DNA from: Eudoraea sp.
Lineage (GTDB): Bacteria; Bacteroidota; Bacteroidia; Flavobacteriales; Flavobacteriaceae
Direction: 5' to 3'
DNA: 21,365 nucleotides
NCBI GenBank assembly: GCA_013042125.1
Contig: JABDQS010000130.1
Location: forward strand, 1 to 21,365
The notes under the pieces were generated by a model that worked only from the letters and a program-made list of their open reading frames with translations, had not been told where the DNA came from and ran no database searches. Positions 1 to 7,831 of the stretch are shown one piece after another (position 1 is the first letter of the stretch; every line of letters begins with the position of its first letter). The position numbers and the translations under genes are program-made.

Positions 1-389
1 GTGTGGTGCAATACATTGTGTTGTACCTGCCAGTTATAAACATTACCGGCAAGAATGTAGATGCTGCTTCCCATAAGTTTATTAACCCATTTTTTGGTGG
101 AATATGAACCGTGGTTGCCATCGTGCATTACATTCATCCCTACTCCGGCCATTCCAACTCCCATGGTTATGGTGAGCAATAAATTTGCCCAGGTTGGCAA
201 ATTAAGGGTCAGGATCAAAAAGTAAGGTGCTAAAAAGAGAGAGAACATTACAGCCGTTTTTAAGTGCAGCCTCCAGTTACCTGTCTTCTTTAAATTGTTG
301 TCCGCAAAGTATGCATTTACTCGTTTATTGAGGGTTCTAAAGAAATTTGCAGAATCTTTCCTTGAAAATTTTATTGTATTCTTCTCCAT
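1..389 (-). CDS. membrane fatty acid desaturase, 5' part (continues beyond the window start)
   Basis: This is the N-terminal 129 residues of a di-iron membrane fatty acid desaturase, which introduces a double bond into acyl chains at the inner membrane. It starts at the ATG complement 387-389 and stays open to base 1. Two of the three family histidine boxes are visible: HDGNH at residues 89-93 (HxxxH) and HNVLHH at 124-129 (HxxxHH). They follow hydrophobic stretches at about residues 47-64 and 68-88. The third box would lie beyond the window. The gene is divergent from rsmG. It could be an acyl-CoA or an acyl-lipid desaturase; the substrate and regiospecificity cannot be told from this fragment. 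The reading frame is uninterrupted, so the truncation comes only from the window edge. Confidence 0.88.
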   Translation of the reverse strand, partial: MEKNTIKFSRKDSANFFRTLNKRVNAYFADNNLKKTGNWRLHLKTAVMFSLFLAPYFLILTLNLPTWANLLLTITMGVGMAGVGMNVMHDGNHGSYSTKKWVNKLMGSSIYILAGNVYNWQVQHNVLHH

Positions 390-408
390 AAAATAGCATT
401 AAAAGCCG

Positions 409-416
409 TAAAGATA
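409..416 (-). promoter_or_regulatory. weak candidate -7 element for the desaturase gene
   Basis: Read on the minus strand this is TATCTTTA, one mismatch from the Bacteroidota -7 consensus TAnnTTTG. It would place transcription start about 12 bases before the ATG. No convincing -33 TTTG is seen at the expected distance, so the call is weak. Confidence 0.25.
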
Positions 417-484
417 ACGTTTTAACTCGCTTAATAATGCCCTGAAACTCATAAATTATGATTAAAAAGTGCCGCTAATTGTGG

Positions 485-492
485 TATTTTTG
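485..492 (+). promoter_or_regulatory. -7 promoter element for rsmG
   Basis: TATTTTTG is a perfect match to TAnnTTTG and lies 19 bases before the chosen rsmG ATG at 512. It implies a very short leader. A -33 TTTG at the ideal spacing is not evident. The position also argues against translation starting at the upstream TTG at 479. Confidence 0.5.
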
Positions 493-511
493 CTTCGAAT
501 CAAATACAAGT

Positions 512-1168
512 ATGAACTCAGAGATCATCAATCATTACTTTCCGGGACTCACCAAATTACAGCAGGAACAGTTTAGACTATTGGGTGAGCTCTACCAGGA
601 TTGGAACAAAAAGATCAACGTTGTCTCGCGCAAAGATATTGATGAGTTGTACATCAGACATGTCTTACATAGCCTTGGAATCGCCAAAGTGATGACCTTT
701 GAACCCGGAACCCGCATTTTGGATGTTGGTACAGGAGGTGGATTTCCCGGAATCCCTCTGGCTATACTCTTTCCGGAAATACATATAACCATGGTAGATG
801 CCATAGGAAAAAAAATACGGGTTGTACATGAAGTAGTAGAAGGCCTGGAACTGACAAATACAAGGGCCTTACATAGCAGGGTGGAGGATCTGGATGAACA
901 ATTCGATTTCATTGTGAGTAGGGCAGTAGCAGCCATGCCTACTTTTGTTCATTGGGTAAAGGGAAAGATCAGTAAACGGTCTAAGCATCCACTAAAAAAT
1001 GGGATACTCTACCTGAAGGGAGGTGACTTAACTGAGGAGTTGAAGACCTATAGAAATGCAAAGATTTATAACCTATCCAACTACTTTTCAGAAGAATTTT
1101 TTGAAACAAAAAAGGTAGTTTACCTTCCGTTAAAATTCCAGGGACACTTAAATGCTATACATGGATAG
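512..1168 (+). CDS. rsmG: 16S rRNA (guanine-N7) methyltransferase RsmG (GidB)
   Basis: RsmG transfers a methyl group from SAM to N7 of a guanine in the 530 loop of 16S rRNA (G527 in E. coli). The 218-aa product has the typical family length and order. An N-terminal helical part contains the conserved WNKKINVVSR and an H(V/I)LHSL-like segment (about 31-55). The SAM-binding glycine motif ILDVGTGGGFPGIPLA is at 69-84, and an acidic VEDLDEQFDFIVSRAV region follows. I chose the ATG at 512 because the family starts close to this point and a -7 promoter element (485-492) would sit inside a longer version beginning at the TTG at 479. The gene is monocistronic by position: a divergent desaturase gene lies upstream and convergent pruA downstream. 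Confidence 0.95.
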   Translation: MNSEIINHYFPGLTKLQQEQFRLLGELYQDWNKKINVVSRKDIDELYIRHVLHSLGIAKVMTFEPGTRILDVGTGGGFPGIPLAILFPEIHITMVDAIGKKIRVVHEVVEGLELTNTRALHSRVEDLDEQFDFIVSRAVAAMPTFVHWVKGKISKRSKHPLKNGILYLKGGDLTEELKTYRNAKIYNLSNYFSEEFFETKKVVYLPLKFQGHLNAIHG

Positions 1169-1402
1169 ATAACAATATCTGCACTTACGGGCATAATTTT
1201 TTATGTTCCCATACAAATTGTTCCATGGGCCCTTAGCTTGTTCTACTACAGTCAATGAATTCTTTCTTGTTTTCATAGGAATATAGATTTGTGATATAAA
1301 TTTACATAAATATTACTTTAAATTAACGTTAAATTTACATTAGTAGTATGGAGGTCAGGACTAAATTGACTTACGATCGTTGAAAACGGATGAATAGGGA
1401 GT
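1169..1402. other. AT-rich intergenic region between convergent rsmG and pruA
   Basis: No coding frame of useful length is seen. It holds an 11-bp direct repeat, TAAATTTACAT, at 1297-1307 and 1330-1340 (start-to-start 33 bases). A 10-bp palindrome, TTAACGTTAA, at 1323-1332 overlaps the second copy. A TAGATTTG at 1284-1291 matches TAnnTTTG but has no partner -33 box. No clear rsmG terminator is seen. The imperfect CATAA/TTATG hairpin at 1192-1205 lacks a following T-run. Confidence 0.4.
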
Positions 1403-1437
1403 AACAAAAAACCCTTGAGAACGCTGCTCTTAAGGGT
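1403..1437 (-). terminator. intrinsic terminator of pruA
   Basis: A 10-bp stem (1411-1420 with 1428-1437, one G-U pair) with a 7-base loop is followed, on the minus strand, by TTTTTTGTT. It lies about 25 bases past the pruA stop. On the plus strand no T-run follows, so it serves pruA rather than rsmG. Confidence 0.8.
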
Positions 1438-1462
1438 CATTTATGTGTTTACTGCAAGTGAT

Positions 1463-3091
1463 TTATCCTAGAAACGGATATCTATAATCTTCCGGAGTTA
1501 CAAAAGTTTCTTTTATCAACCTAGGGGATACCCACCTCATTAGGTTTTGGGCAGATCCGGCCTTGTCATTGGTACCCGATGCCCTGGCACCGCCAAATGG
1601 TTGTTGTCCAACTACCGCTCCTGTTGGTTTGTCATTGATATAAAAATTCCCCGCACAATTCTGTAGCAACTTGGTGGCTTCTTCAATAGCATATCTGTCT
1701 TTAGCCATCACGGCGCCTGTTAAGGCATAAGGAGAAGTGCTATCTACTAATTGCAATACCTTGCTCCAATCTTTATCATCATAAATATAGATGGTGACCA
1801 CAGGACCAAATAATTCAGTTTCCATAGTTACATAATGTGGATCTGTAGTAAGAATAATAGTGGGTTCAATAAAATATCCTTTGGATTTATCATATCCTCC
1901 GCCAGTAAAAATCGAAGCTTCTTTATCCTTTTTCGCTCTCTCAATATAACTTACTAATTTATCAAATGAGCCTTCATGGATCACGGCTGTTATAAAATTG
2001 CTCATATCCTCAGGTGATCCCGGGGCATTGAATGATGCAATGTCTTTTTTAGCTTCCGCTAGAATTTCATCGGCGGTAGATTTTGGTAAATATACACGAG
2101 ACGCCGCACTACACTTTTGTCCCTGGAACTCAAATGCTCCGCGGACAATAGCGGTAGCAACCTGCTTAGGTTTGGCTGTGGGATGCGCTACAATAAAATC
2201 CTTGCCCCCGGTTTCCCCAACGATCCTGGGATACGTCTTGTATGTATGTATGTTGTTCCCTATTTGTGTCCATAAATTTTTGAAGACATCTGTTGAACCG
2301 GTAAAGTGAATTCCTGAGAAATCCGGATGCGCCAGCAGTGTCTCTGTAATCATCACAGGATCGCCATAGATGACATTGATCACTCCATCAGGAAGGCCGG
2401 CCTCCTTGAAGACATCCACAAGGACCTTGGCTGAAAATATCTGACTGTCACTTGGTTTCCAAACCACGACATTCCCCATCATGGCAGCACTTGCAGGTAA
2501 GTTTCCTGCAATGGCTGTAAAATTGAATGGGGTAATGGCATAGACAAATCCTTCCAGGGGTCTGTATTCTACCCGGTTCCAGATCCCTTCTGCAGAATCT
2601 GGTTGTTCCTGATAGATCTGAGACATATATTCTACATTGAAACGAAGAAAGTCTATAAATTCACAAGCAGCATCAATCTCTGCCTGGTGAATGGTCTTTG
2701 ATTGTGCTATCATCGTGGCTGCATTGATCTTTGCCCTGTAAGGACCGGCTACCAGTTCGGCAGCTTTTAAAAAGATCGCAGCGCGTTGCTCCCAGGCAAG
2801 ATCTGCCCATTCACTTCTGGCTTTCAGGGCAGTATCAACGGCCTCTGTTACGTGTTTCTTCTCTGCTATATGATAATGACCAACAGTATGTTTGTGGTCA
2901 TGGGGAGGTGAAAGGGGTTTTGTTTTCCTGGTCCTGATCTCTTTTGAGCCAATAAACAAGGGTATATCTGCGGCTCCTTTGTAATAAGCTTTATACTGTT
3001 GTAAAACGGCCTCTCTTTCGGGAGATCCCGGGGCATAGCCCTTAATAGGTTCATTAACTGCTACCGGAACTTGAAAAAATCCTTTACCCAT
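1463..3091 (-). CDS. pruA: L-glutamate gamma-semialdehyde dehydrogenase (1-pyrroline-5-carboxylate dehydrogenase)
   Basis: This enzyme oxidises glutamate-gamma-semialdehyde (from pyrroline-5-carboxylate) to glutamate with NAD+, the second step of proline catabolism. The 542-aa product is a stand-alone aldehyde dehydrogenase of the usual length for the monofunctional form, with no fused proline dehydrogenase. Visible landmarks are the ITPFNF segment (186-191), the Rossmann FTGS motif (263-266), the catalytic base Glu293 in GETGGKDF, and the nucleophile Cys327 in GQKCSAASR. NPDG-type and PFGGARASGTNDKAG signatures lie near the C terminus. The start is the ATG at 3089-3091, with a good promoter 28 bases upstream. 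It is flanked by its own promoter and terminator, so it is probably transcribed alone. No putA-like gene is in the window. Confidence 0.95.
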   Translation of the reverse strand: MGKGFFQVPVAVNEPIKGYAPGSPEREAVLQQYKAYYKGAADIPLFIGSKEIRTRKTKPLSPPHDHKHTVGHYHIAEKKHVTEAVDTALKARSEWADLAWEQRAAIFLKAAELVAGPYRAKINAATMIAQSKTIHQAEIDAACEFIDFLRFNVEYMSQIYQEQPDSAEGIWNRVEYRPLEGFVYAITPFNFTAIAGNLPASAAMMGNVVVWKPSDSQIFSAKVLVDVFKEAGLPDGVINVIYGDPVMITETLLAHPDFSGIHFTGSTDVFKNLWTQIGNNIHTYKTYPRIVGETGGKDFIVAHPTAKPKQVATAIVRGAFEFQGQKCSAASRVYLPKSTADEILAEAKKDIASFNAPGSPEDMSNFITAVIHEGSFDKLVSYIERAKKDKEASIFTGGGYDKSKGYFIEPTIILTTDPHYVTMETELFGPVVTIYIYDDKDWSKVLQLVDSTSPYALTGAVMAKDRYAIEEATKLLQNCAGNFYINDKPTGAVVGQQPFGGARASGTNDKAGSAQNLMRWVSPRLIKETFVTPEDYRYPFLG

Positions 3092-3118
3092 GACATGCTA
3101 TTTTGGTTAAAAATCATG

Positions 3119-3149
3119 CAAAGGTACTAAAAGGGGGAAGGTTTAGAAA
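3119..3149 (-). promoter_or_regulatory. promoter of pruA (-33/-7)
   Basis: On the minus strand this reads TTTC, 19 bases, then TACCTTTG. The -7 element (3119-3126) is a perfect match to TAnnTTTG, and the -33 element (3146-3149) is one base off TTTG at the ideal spacing. Transcription would begin about 20 bases before the pruA ATG. Confidence 0.6.
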
Positions 3150-3171
3150 ATACTTGCCCTTGAAAAATATG

Positions 3172-3564
3172 CTAATTTAAGGCGAAAGGGGCGCTGAATT
3201 TGAAGGCGGGAACATATACCCTGAATTTTTCAGATGTAGAAAAATTTACCATGTTGTAATAGCCCTTCATTGATCCGATAGGAGAGGATAATAAACATCC
3301 GGAACTATAGGTGTGTGACTGTCCAGGTTTAATAACAGGTTTTTTTCCAATGATCCCTTCTCCGTCCAGGATCTCCATCTCATTAAGGGCATCATAGATC
3401 TGCCAATGGCGGGAGGTTAGCTGCACAGAATTGTTGCTTTGATTTTCTATTCTAATGGTATACCCAAAAGCAAAATGTGTTTTGTAATTTTTGAAAAATG
3501 TTCCTTCAAAACTTGTTGCAACTGAAATTTTAATTCCTTTGGTGACTTGTGTAATCATTTTCAT
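3172..3564 (-). CDS. apaG: ApaG/DUF525 family protein (Co2+/Mg2+ efflux-named)
   Basis: A 130-aa single-domain protein of the ApaG (DUF525) family, a fibronectin-III-like beta sandwich. The name comes from the apaGH operon of enterobacteria and an associated metal-sensitivity phenotype; the molecular role is not established. Family features seen are TQVTKGIKISV near the N terminus, the AFGYTIRIENQS strand, the RHWQIYDA segment, the glycine-rich GEGIIGKKPVIKPG stretch and the CLLSSPIGSMKGYY segment. Translation may start at the ATG at 3562-3564 or two codons later; the second gives the more usual N terminus. It lies between the plug gene and pruA on the same strand. A hairpin separates it from the plug gene upstream and a promoter separates it from pruA. 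No clear promoter of its own was found. Confidence 0.9.
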   Translation of the reverse strand: MKMITQVTKGIKISVATSFEGTFFKNYKTHFAFGYTIRIENQSNNSVQLTSRHWQIYDALNEMEILDGEGIIGKKPVIKPGQSHTYSSGCLLSSPIGSMKGYYNMVNFSTSEKFRVYVPAFKFSAPFALN

Positions 3565-3753
3565 GTCTTCTTAAACCAGCTTAAATCAATTTTTCAAAAA
3601 AGGCCTGTATGGCGTGAAGGTAAAAATTCTAATTTAAATTCAATAAAATATAAATTCAATTCACTTTTCGGCCCCAGAAATGGCCCCATATGTTTTCCTA
3701 AATACCTTTCCCTGAGCAAGATAATAATTATGGTTCTACTTGAGTAGTATCGG

Positions 3754-3782
3754 GAAAAATATTCGGTGTAGCGATATTTTTC
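3754..3782 (-). terminator. candidate terminator of the T9SS plug gene
   Basis: An inverted repeat GAAAAATAT (3754-3762) / ATATTTTTC (3774-3782) is extended inward by a CG/CG pair past a one-base bulge. It lies 19 bases beyond the plug gene stop. The T-run is part of the stem, so it could stop transcription on either strand. It is AT-rich and weaker than the nqrF terminator. Confidence 0.45.
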
Positions 3783-3800
3783 TCTGCTGTAACTTTTCTT

Positions 3801-5045
3801 TTAATTGCTGATGGTCCTTGAATTGGCAGTTCCTATGCCAATTATGGAATCATAGAGATCCCCAAAATTTCGGTAGTAAACAAGGATCAGGTAATTATTT
3901 TCAGTAAAATGAAAATTGCCACCTATGGCGTTCAGATCAACGCTACCATCGCTTTTTTTGAGGGCATAGTTGTAATTGTAGAAACCCTGTTTAAGAAGCA
4001 GGGTGGCCTCAAGATTCCCGGTTTTTTCATTATAGGTCATCTTATTGGAATCGTCCATAGCATAATTGTTGTATTTCCCATAGATATAAACATCGTCCAA
4101 ACCTATACGCGCTGTATATGGCAGGGTAAAATGAACCCCGGTGTATTCCGCTTCGCGAGATTTATCAGCACCTTGTAAAGTTCTTATTACAAAATCGCCG
4201 TTGATGTCAGGGAAGTAGGTATATGGTCTGTCAAATCTATAGATATCCGGAAAGAGATAATGCTGATAAATATCTTCAAATTCAATTCGAGAAATGGCTG
4301 CGGTAGGAGCTCTGAGATCACTGGTGTCAAAGTTCAAAAATTCGTTTCCTCCAAAAAAACTAGTTTCCTGATCATATTTATAAACTAACTCATTGCCAAG
4401 AGTATATTGAGGGGCTATTGAATTGATCACGAGATCCCATTGGTAATTTTGAATCAAAGCAACCTTGATCTCTTTTTTAGGATTCACCCATGGAAATCCG
4501 CCTGAATTTATTGTGAATTGAACGGACTGTTTCTCATCGAGATAGTCGAAATCCCTTGAACGCCGCACAACGGCCCCAACCCTCACTAGGTTCTGATACA
4601 CCACAAAACGTCTTGAGAACTGAAGTTCATAAGAACTGTTGTAGATCTCCAAAATATAATTACCACTTACTTTGAGGCGGACGTTGGTATTAGGAATGGT
4701 AAGCTGATAGTTGGAATAAGGCTGCAGGGTAGAATAACTATTCTCATAATTTATGATCCGTTGATTGTCTATCCCAACGAGATACTGAGACTTCAATAAC
4801 TGCGAAGGGGTCCAATCATAATCACAATGAATAATAGAGTAATAGTAGTCTTGTTCTGCGGCAAGAAGATCATCAAATTCGAGGTAAATATCCTCCCCTA
4901 ATTGTATCACCGGAAATTGATCCTCGGTTTCACCTCTGAAGATGACCGATTTAATATTATCCGGAGGATTTACTTCCTCCTGAACCTGCGCAAAGGTCTG
5001 GAAGACAAAGCAACACAAAAAAATCTGTTTAAGTTTTAAGCGCAT
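3801..5045 (-). CDS. type IX secretion system plug protein (DUF5103 family)
   Basis: This is a periplasmic/outer-membrane protein of the DUF5103 family. In Flavobacterium johnsoniae the family member was found bound to the giant SprA translocon, where it plugs the channel when PorV is absent. The 414-aa product starts with a signal peptide (MRLKLKQIFLCCFVFQTFAQ, cleaved near residue 20). It continues with beta-rich sequence: IKSVIFRGE near the N terminus, the DYYYSIIHCDYDW segment, then RRFVVYQN and later YTGVHFTLPY. A longer frame runs to 5093, but the ATG at 5043-5045 starts exactly at the signal peptide and lies 12-13 bases after the predicted transcription start; upstream codons would overlap the promoter. 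The gene is divergent from nqrA. Family assignment is by sequence character from memory, so the plug role is inferred from the family. Confidence 0.82.
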   Translation of the reverse strand: MRLKLKQIFLCCFVFQTFAQVQEEVNPPDNIKSVIFRGETEDQFPVIQLGEDIYLEFDDLLAAEQDYYYSIIHCDYDWTPSQLLKSQYLVGIDNQRIINYENSYSTLQPYSNYQLTIPNTNVRLKVSGNYILEIYNSSYELQFSRRFVVYQNLVRVGAVVRRSRDFDYLDEKQSVQFTINSGGFPWVNPKKEIKVALIQNYQWDLVINSIAPQYTLGNELVYKYDQETSFFGGNEFLNFDTSDLRAPTAAISRIEFEDIYQHYLFPDIYRFDRPYTYFPDINGDFVIRTLQGADKSREAEYTGVHFTLPYTARIGLDDVYIYGKYNNYAMDDSNKMTYNEKTGNLEATLLLKQGFYNYNYALKKSDGSVDLNAIGGNFHFTENNYLILVYYRNFGDLYDSIIGIGTANSRTISN

Positions 5046-5064
5046 TATCAAGCTATTTTTAAGC

Positions 5065-5094
5065 CAAAGGTAAACAAAAACTATGCCCTTCAAA
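5065..5094 (-). promoter_or_regulatory. promoter of the T9SS plug gene
   Basis: On the minus strand this is TTTG, 18 bases, then TACCTTTG: both boxes match the Bacteroidota sigma factor consensus exactly. The -7 box is 5065-5072 and the -33 box is 5091-5094. It fixes the downstream ATG at 5043-5045 as the start. Confidence 0.7.
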
Positions 5095-5132
5095 TTCCCT
5101 TCGCCGTAATGCCCAAATTTATAGTCAATAAT

Positions 5133-5163
5133 TATGAAAACTTTCTTTTAAGTGGTATTTTTG
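5133..5163 (+). promoter_or_regulatory. promoter of the nqr operon
   Basis: TATG (5133-5136), 19 bases, then TATTTTTG (5156-5163). The -7 box is perfect and the -33 box has one mismatch from TTTG. Transcription would start near 5170, about 29 bases before the nqrA ATG at 5199. It excludes translation from the in-frame ATG at 5109. Confidence 0.65.
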
Positions 5164-5198
5164 GGCAAATTTTTATAAACATAAAAGGCTTGCATTTC

Positions 5199-6551
5199 AT
5201 GTCAAAAGACATTCGAATTAAAAAAGGGTTAAACATCAAGTTGGTAGGTGCTGCGGAGCTTACGACATCCAAAGCCGCATTAAGTAATGTACACGCGATC
5301 AACTTGTCCGATTTTCACGGACTTACCCCAAAGATGCTGGTAAAAGAAGGAGCTGAGGTAAAAGCAGGAGAACCCCTATTTTACAATAAGAAGATAGAGA
5401 ATATGATGTTTGTTTCGCCCGTGAGCGGTGAACTAATTGAAATAGAACGCGGGGCTCGCAGAAGGATCCTTAATATAAAGATCCTGACAGACAAGAAACA
5501 AGAGCAACTCACACACAAAACAATAGACCCTGGAAAAGCCTCCGCAGCAGAGATCAAAAAATTTCTTCTGAAATCCGGATGCTGGCCATTTATAAAGCAA
5601 CGGCCGTATGACCTTATTGCAAACCCTGAGACCACACCAAAGGCCATTTTTATCTCCGGATTTAGTTCTGCCCCATTGGCAGCTGACATGGATTATGTTC
5701 TTAACGGCAAAGAAAAAGAATTGCAGGCTGCCTTATCGGCGCTTTCAAAATTAACTCCAGGTAGTGTGCACGTTTCCGTGAGTAGTGCTTCCAATTCTCC
5801 TCTTGCAACAATGGAAGGTATTGTTCTTCATAAAGTTTCAGGGCCGCATCCGGCCGGACTTGTAGGAACACAGATCAATAAGATAGACCCTATAAATAAA
5901 GGGGAACTTGTTTGGACCATAAGTCCACAAGACCTTGTAATTGTTGGGGAAGCTCTATTAACGGGAATATTTAATCCGGAAAGGTTAATAGCATTGGCCG
6001 GATCTTCTGTAAAGAAGCCACATTATTTTAAGACAAAAATAGGAGCTGAAATAGCTACTTTTCTGTATGCAAGTGGTGTAAACGATAAGAATTTCAGGGT
6101 AATCAATGGCGATGTTCTAACAGGTTTGAAAACCCGCCCGGATGGATTCCTTGGGTTCTATAATTCCACGGTTTCTGCCATTCCCGAAGGGGACGATTAT
6201 GAGCTTTTTGGATGGAATAAACCGGTATTCGACAAAGTTTCTACAACAAGGGCTTTGACATTTTCATGGTTACAGCCCAATAAGAAATATGACCTTAACA
6301 CCAATACCAACGGAGAACACAGGGCTTTCGTTGTTACAGGTCAATACGAAAAGGTCTTCCCAATGGATATTTACCCATTGCAATTGTTGAAAGCATGTAT
6401 GGTACAGGACCTGGATGAGATGGAACAATTGGGTTTATACGAAGTAATCCCGGAGGATTTTGCCCTGACCGAATTTGTTTGTATCTCGAAACAACCACAT
6501 CAAAAAATTATTAGAGAAGGATTGGATTTATTATATAAAGAAATAGGTTAA
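5199..6551 (+). CDS. nqrA: Na+-translocating NADH:quinone reductase subunit A
   Basis: NqrA is the cytoplasmic/peripheral subunit of the sodium-pumping NADH:quinone reductase, which oxidises NADH, reduces quinone (menaquinone is expected in this group) and exports Na+. The 450-aa product has the family N terminus KDIRIKKGLNIKLVG and an HGLTPKMLVKEGAEVKAGEPLFYNK biotinyl/lipoyl-like region at about 50-75. It continues with FVSPVSGELIEIERGARR and, in the middle, the HPAGLVGTQINKIDP region. It lacks transmembrane segments, as expected. I chose the ATG at 5199 because the family begins here and the promoter lies between this codon and the earlier in-frame ATG. It is the first gene of nqrABCDEF; two bases separate its stop from nqrB. 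Confidence 0.95.
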   Translation: MSKDIRIKKGLNIKLVGAAELTTSKAALSNVHAINLSDFHGLTPKMLVKEGAEVKAGEPLFYNKKIENMMFVSPVSGELIEIERGARRRILNIKILTDKKQEQLTHKTIDPGKASAAEIKKFLLKSGCWPFIKQRPYDLIANPETTPKAIFISGFSSAPLAADMDYVLNGKEKELQAALSALSKLTPGSVHVSVSSASNSPLATMEGIVLHKVSGPHPAGLVGTQINKIDPINKGELVWTISPQDLVIVGEALLTGIFNPERLIALAGSSVKKPHYFKTKIGAEIATFLYASGVNDKNFRVINGDVLTGLKTRPDGFLGFYNSTVSAIPEGDDYELFGWNKPVFDKVSTTRALTFSWLQPNKKYDLNTNTNGEHRAFVVTGQYEKVFPMDIYPLQLLKACMVQDLDEMEQLGLYEVIPEDFALTEFVCISKQPHQKIIREGLDLLYKEIG

Positions 6552-6553
6552 GA

Positions 6554-7828
6554 ATGAGTAATAAAAGATTAACGTTTAAGAAAAGACTACATATCCTAAA
6601 ACATCAGTTCAGGGACAAAAAGTTAGCTCCGGCATTTAACGCTTTTCATACCTTTTTGTACTCTCCGGATGAGACCACCCATAGCGGAGGTCACATAAGA
6701 GGAGCTGATGATCTTAAGAGAACCATGAATACAGTGATCATGGCTTTGATCCCTATACTTTTGTTCTCCATGTTCAATGCGGGGTATCAGTATTATTCGG
6801 CGATAAATGGATTCCCGGAAAATTTTTCGGTTTGGAACGACTTTATTACATGGGATAACTTTTGGATAGGCATCATTAAGGTCTTACCGCTAGTGGTTGT
6901 ATCCTATGGAGTTGGCTTATTGGTTGAGTTTATTTTTGCCGTTATCAAAGGCCATGAAGTGGAAGAAGGATATTTGGTTACCGGGATGCTGGTACCATTG
7001 ATAGTACCTATTGACACACCACTTTGGATGTTGGCAGTTGCCGTTGTTTTCGGAGTAGTGATAGGAAAAGAAGTTTTTGGAGGTACCGGGATGAACATCC
7101 TGAATCCTGCTCTAACCATTCGGGCCTTTTTATTTTTCGCTTATCCAACCTGGATGAGTGGAGACAAGGTTTGGGTATACCAGGGAATGGAAAGAGCCGG
7201 AACTCCGGACGCCATCTCAGGGGAAACCATCTTAGGGTATTTAGCCCAGAACAATGCCAGTGAATTTTCATATTCTGTTTCCGATATGTTCTTTGGATTC
7301 ATACCGGGTTCGGTAGGGGAGACCTCTGCATTCCTGATATTGCTTGGTGGTTTATTCCTGGTCTTTAGCAAGATAGCCAGTTGGCGCATTATGGTAAGTG
7401 CCGTTTTAGGTGCCCTGGCCATGGGACTTATTTTCAATGGGGTAGTAGATGCAGGAATCATTACAGAGACAAGTAGTTTTTACGGCTTGATGAGTTTTGA
7501 TTTCTGGAAACACCTTATTGTGGGAGGTCTGGCATTTGGGATAGTGTATATGGCCACAGATCCGGTTACCGGATCACAGACCAACCGAGGTAAATGGATC
7601 TACGGTTTTCTGATCGGATTCATATCTGTGATGATTCGTGTATTTAATCCCGCATATCCTGAAGGTGTATTCCTTGCCATATTACTTATGAACGTGTTTG
7701 CCCCCACTATTGATCATTATGTATTAAAGGGCAATATTAGCAGACGAATGAAACGATTCAAAAATGCAGTGATCATTCCAAAGGATACAGATAGTAAAGA
7801 AGCAGCAGTAAAAGTTGAAACCATTTAA
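6554..7828 (+). CDS. nqrB: Na+-translocating NADH:quinone reductase subunit B
   Basis: NqrB is the large membrane subunit that carries covalently bound FMN, riboflavin and the quinone site. The 424-aa product has about ten hydrophobic segments and family landmarks HEVEEG (134-139), KEVFGGTGMNILNPAL (172-187), an IPGS segment, MATDPVTGSQTNRGKW and NPAYPEGV. The Vibrio FMN-threonine corresponds to Thr225, in the motif DAISGET (219-225); the usual flavinylation motif is DxxSGAT, so the alanine before the threonine is replaced by Glu224. The Vibrio cholerae quinone-site glycine pair G140-G141 aligns with Gly121-Leu122, and E144 with Glu125. A conserved Asp is kept in APTIDHY near the C terminus. 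Spacing is 2 bases from nqrA and 3 bases to nqrC. Confidence 0.96.
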   Translation: MSNKRLTFKKRLHILKHQFRDKKLAPAFNAFHTFLYSPDETTHSGGHIRGADDLKRTMNTVIMALIPILLFSMFNAGYQYYSAINGFPENFSVWNDFITWDNFWIGIIKVLPLVVVSYGVGLLVEFIFAVIKGHEVEEGYLVTGMLVPLIVPIDTPLWMLAVAVVFGVVIGKEVFGGTGMNILNPALTIRAFLFFAYPTWMSGDKVWVYQGMERAGTPDAISGETILGYLAQNNASEFSYSVSDMFFGFIPGSVGETSAFLILLGGLFLVFSKIASWRIMVSAVLGALAMGLIFNGVVDAGIITETSSFYGLMSFDFWKHLIVGGLAFGIVYMATDPVTGSQTNRGKWIYGFLIGFISVMIRVFNPAYPEGVFLAILLMNVFAPTIDHYVLKGNISRRMKRFKNAVIIPKDTDSKEAAVKVETI

Positions 7829-7831
7829 CGT

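Noticed and set aside
479..511. N-terminal extension of RsmG from a TTG codon
   Set aside because: It would contain the -7 promoter element and adds residues not typical of the family; the ATG at 512 fits better.
1284..1440. Possible small RNA on the plus strand from TAGATTTG to the hairpin at 1411-1437
   Set aside because: There is no -33 box at the right distance, and the hairpin has no T-run on the plus strand; it is better explained as the pruA terminator.
5109..5198. 30-residue N-terminal extension of NqrA from the ATG at 5109
   Set aside because: The predicted promoter at 5133-5163 lies inside it, and the family N terminus begins at the ATG at 5199.
6904..7461. Several overlapping frames on both strands inside nqrB
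   Set aside because: All lie within a conserved nqrB coding sequence with strong family motifs and have no recognisable features of their own.
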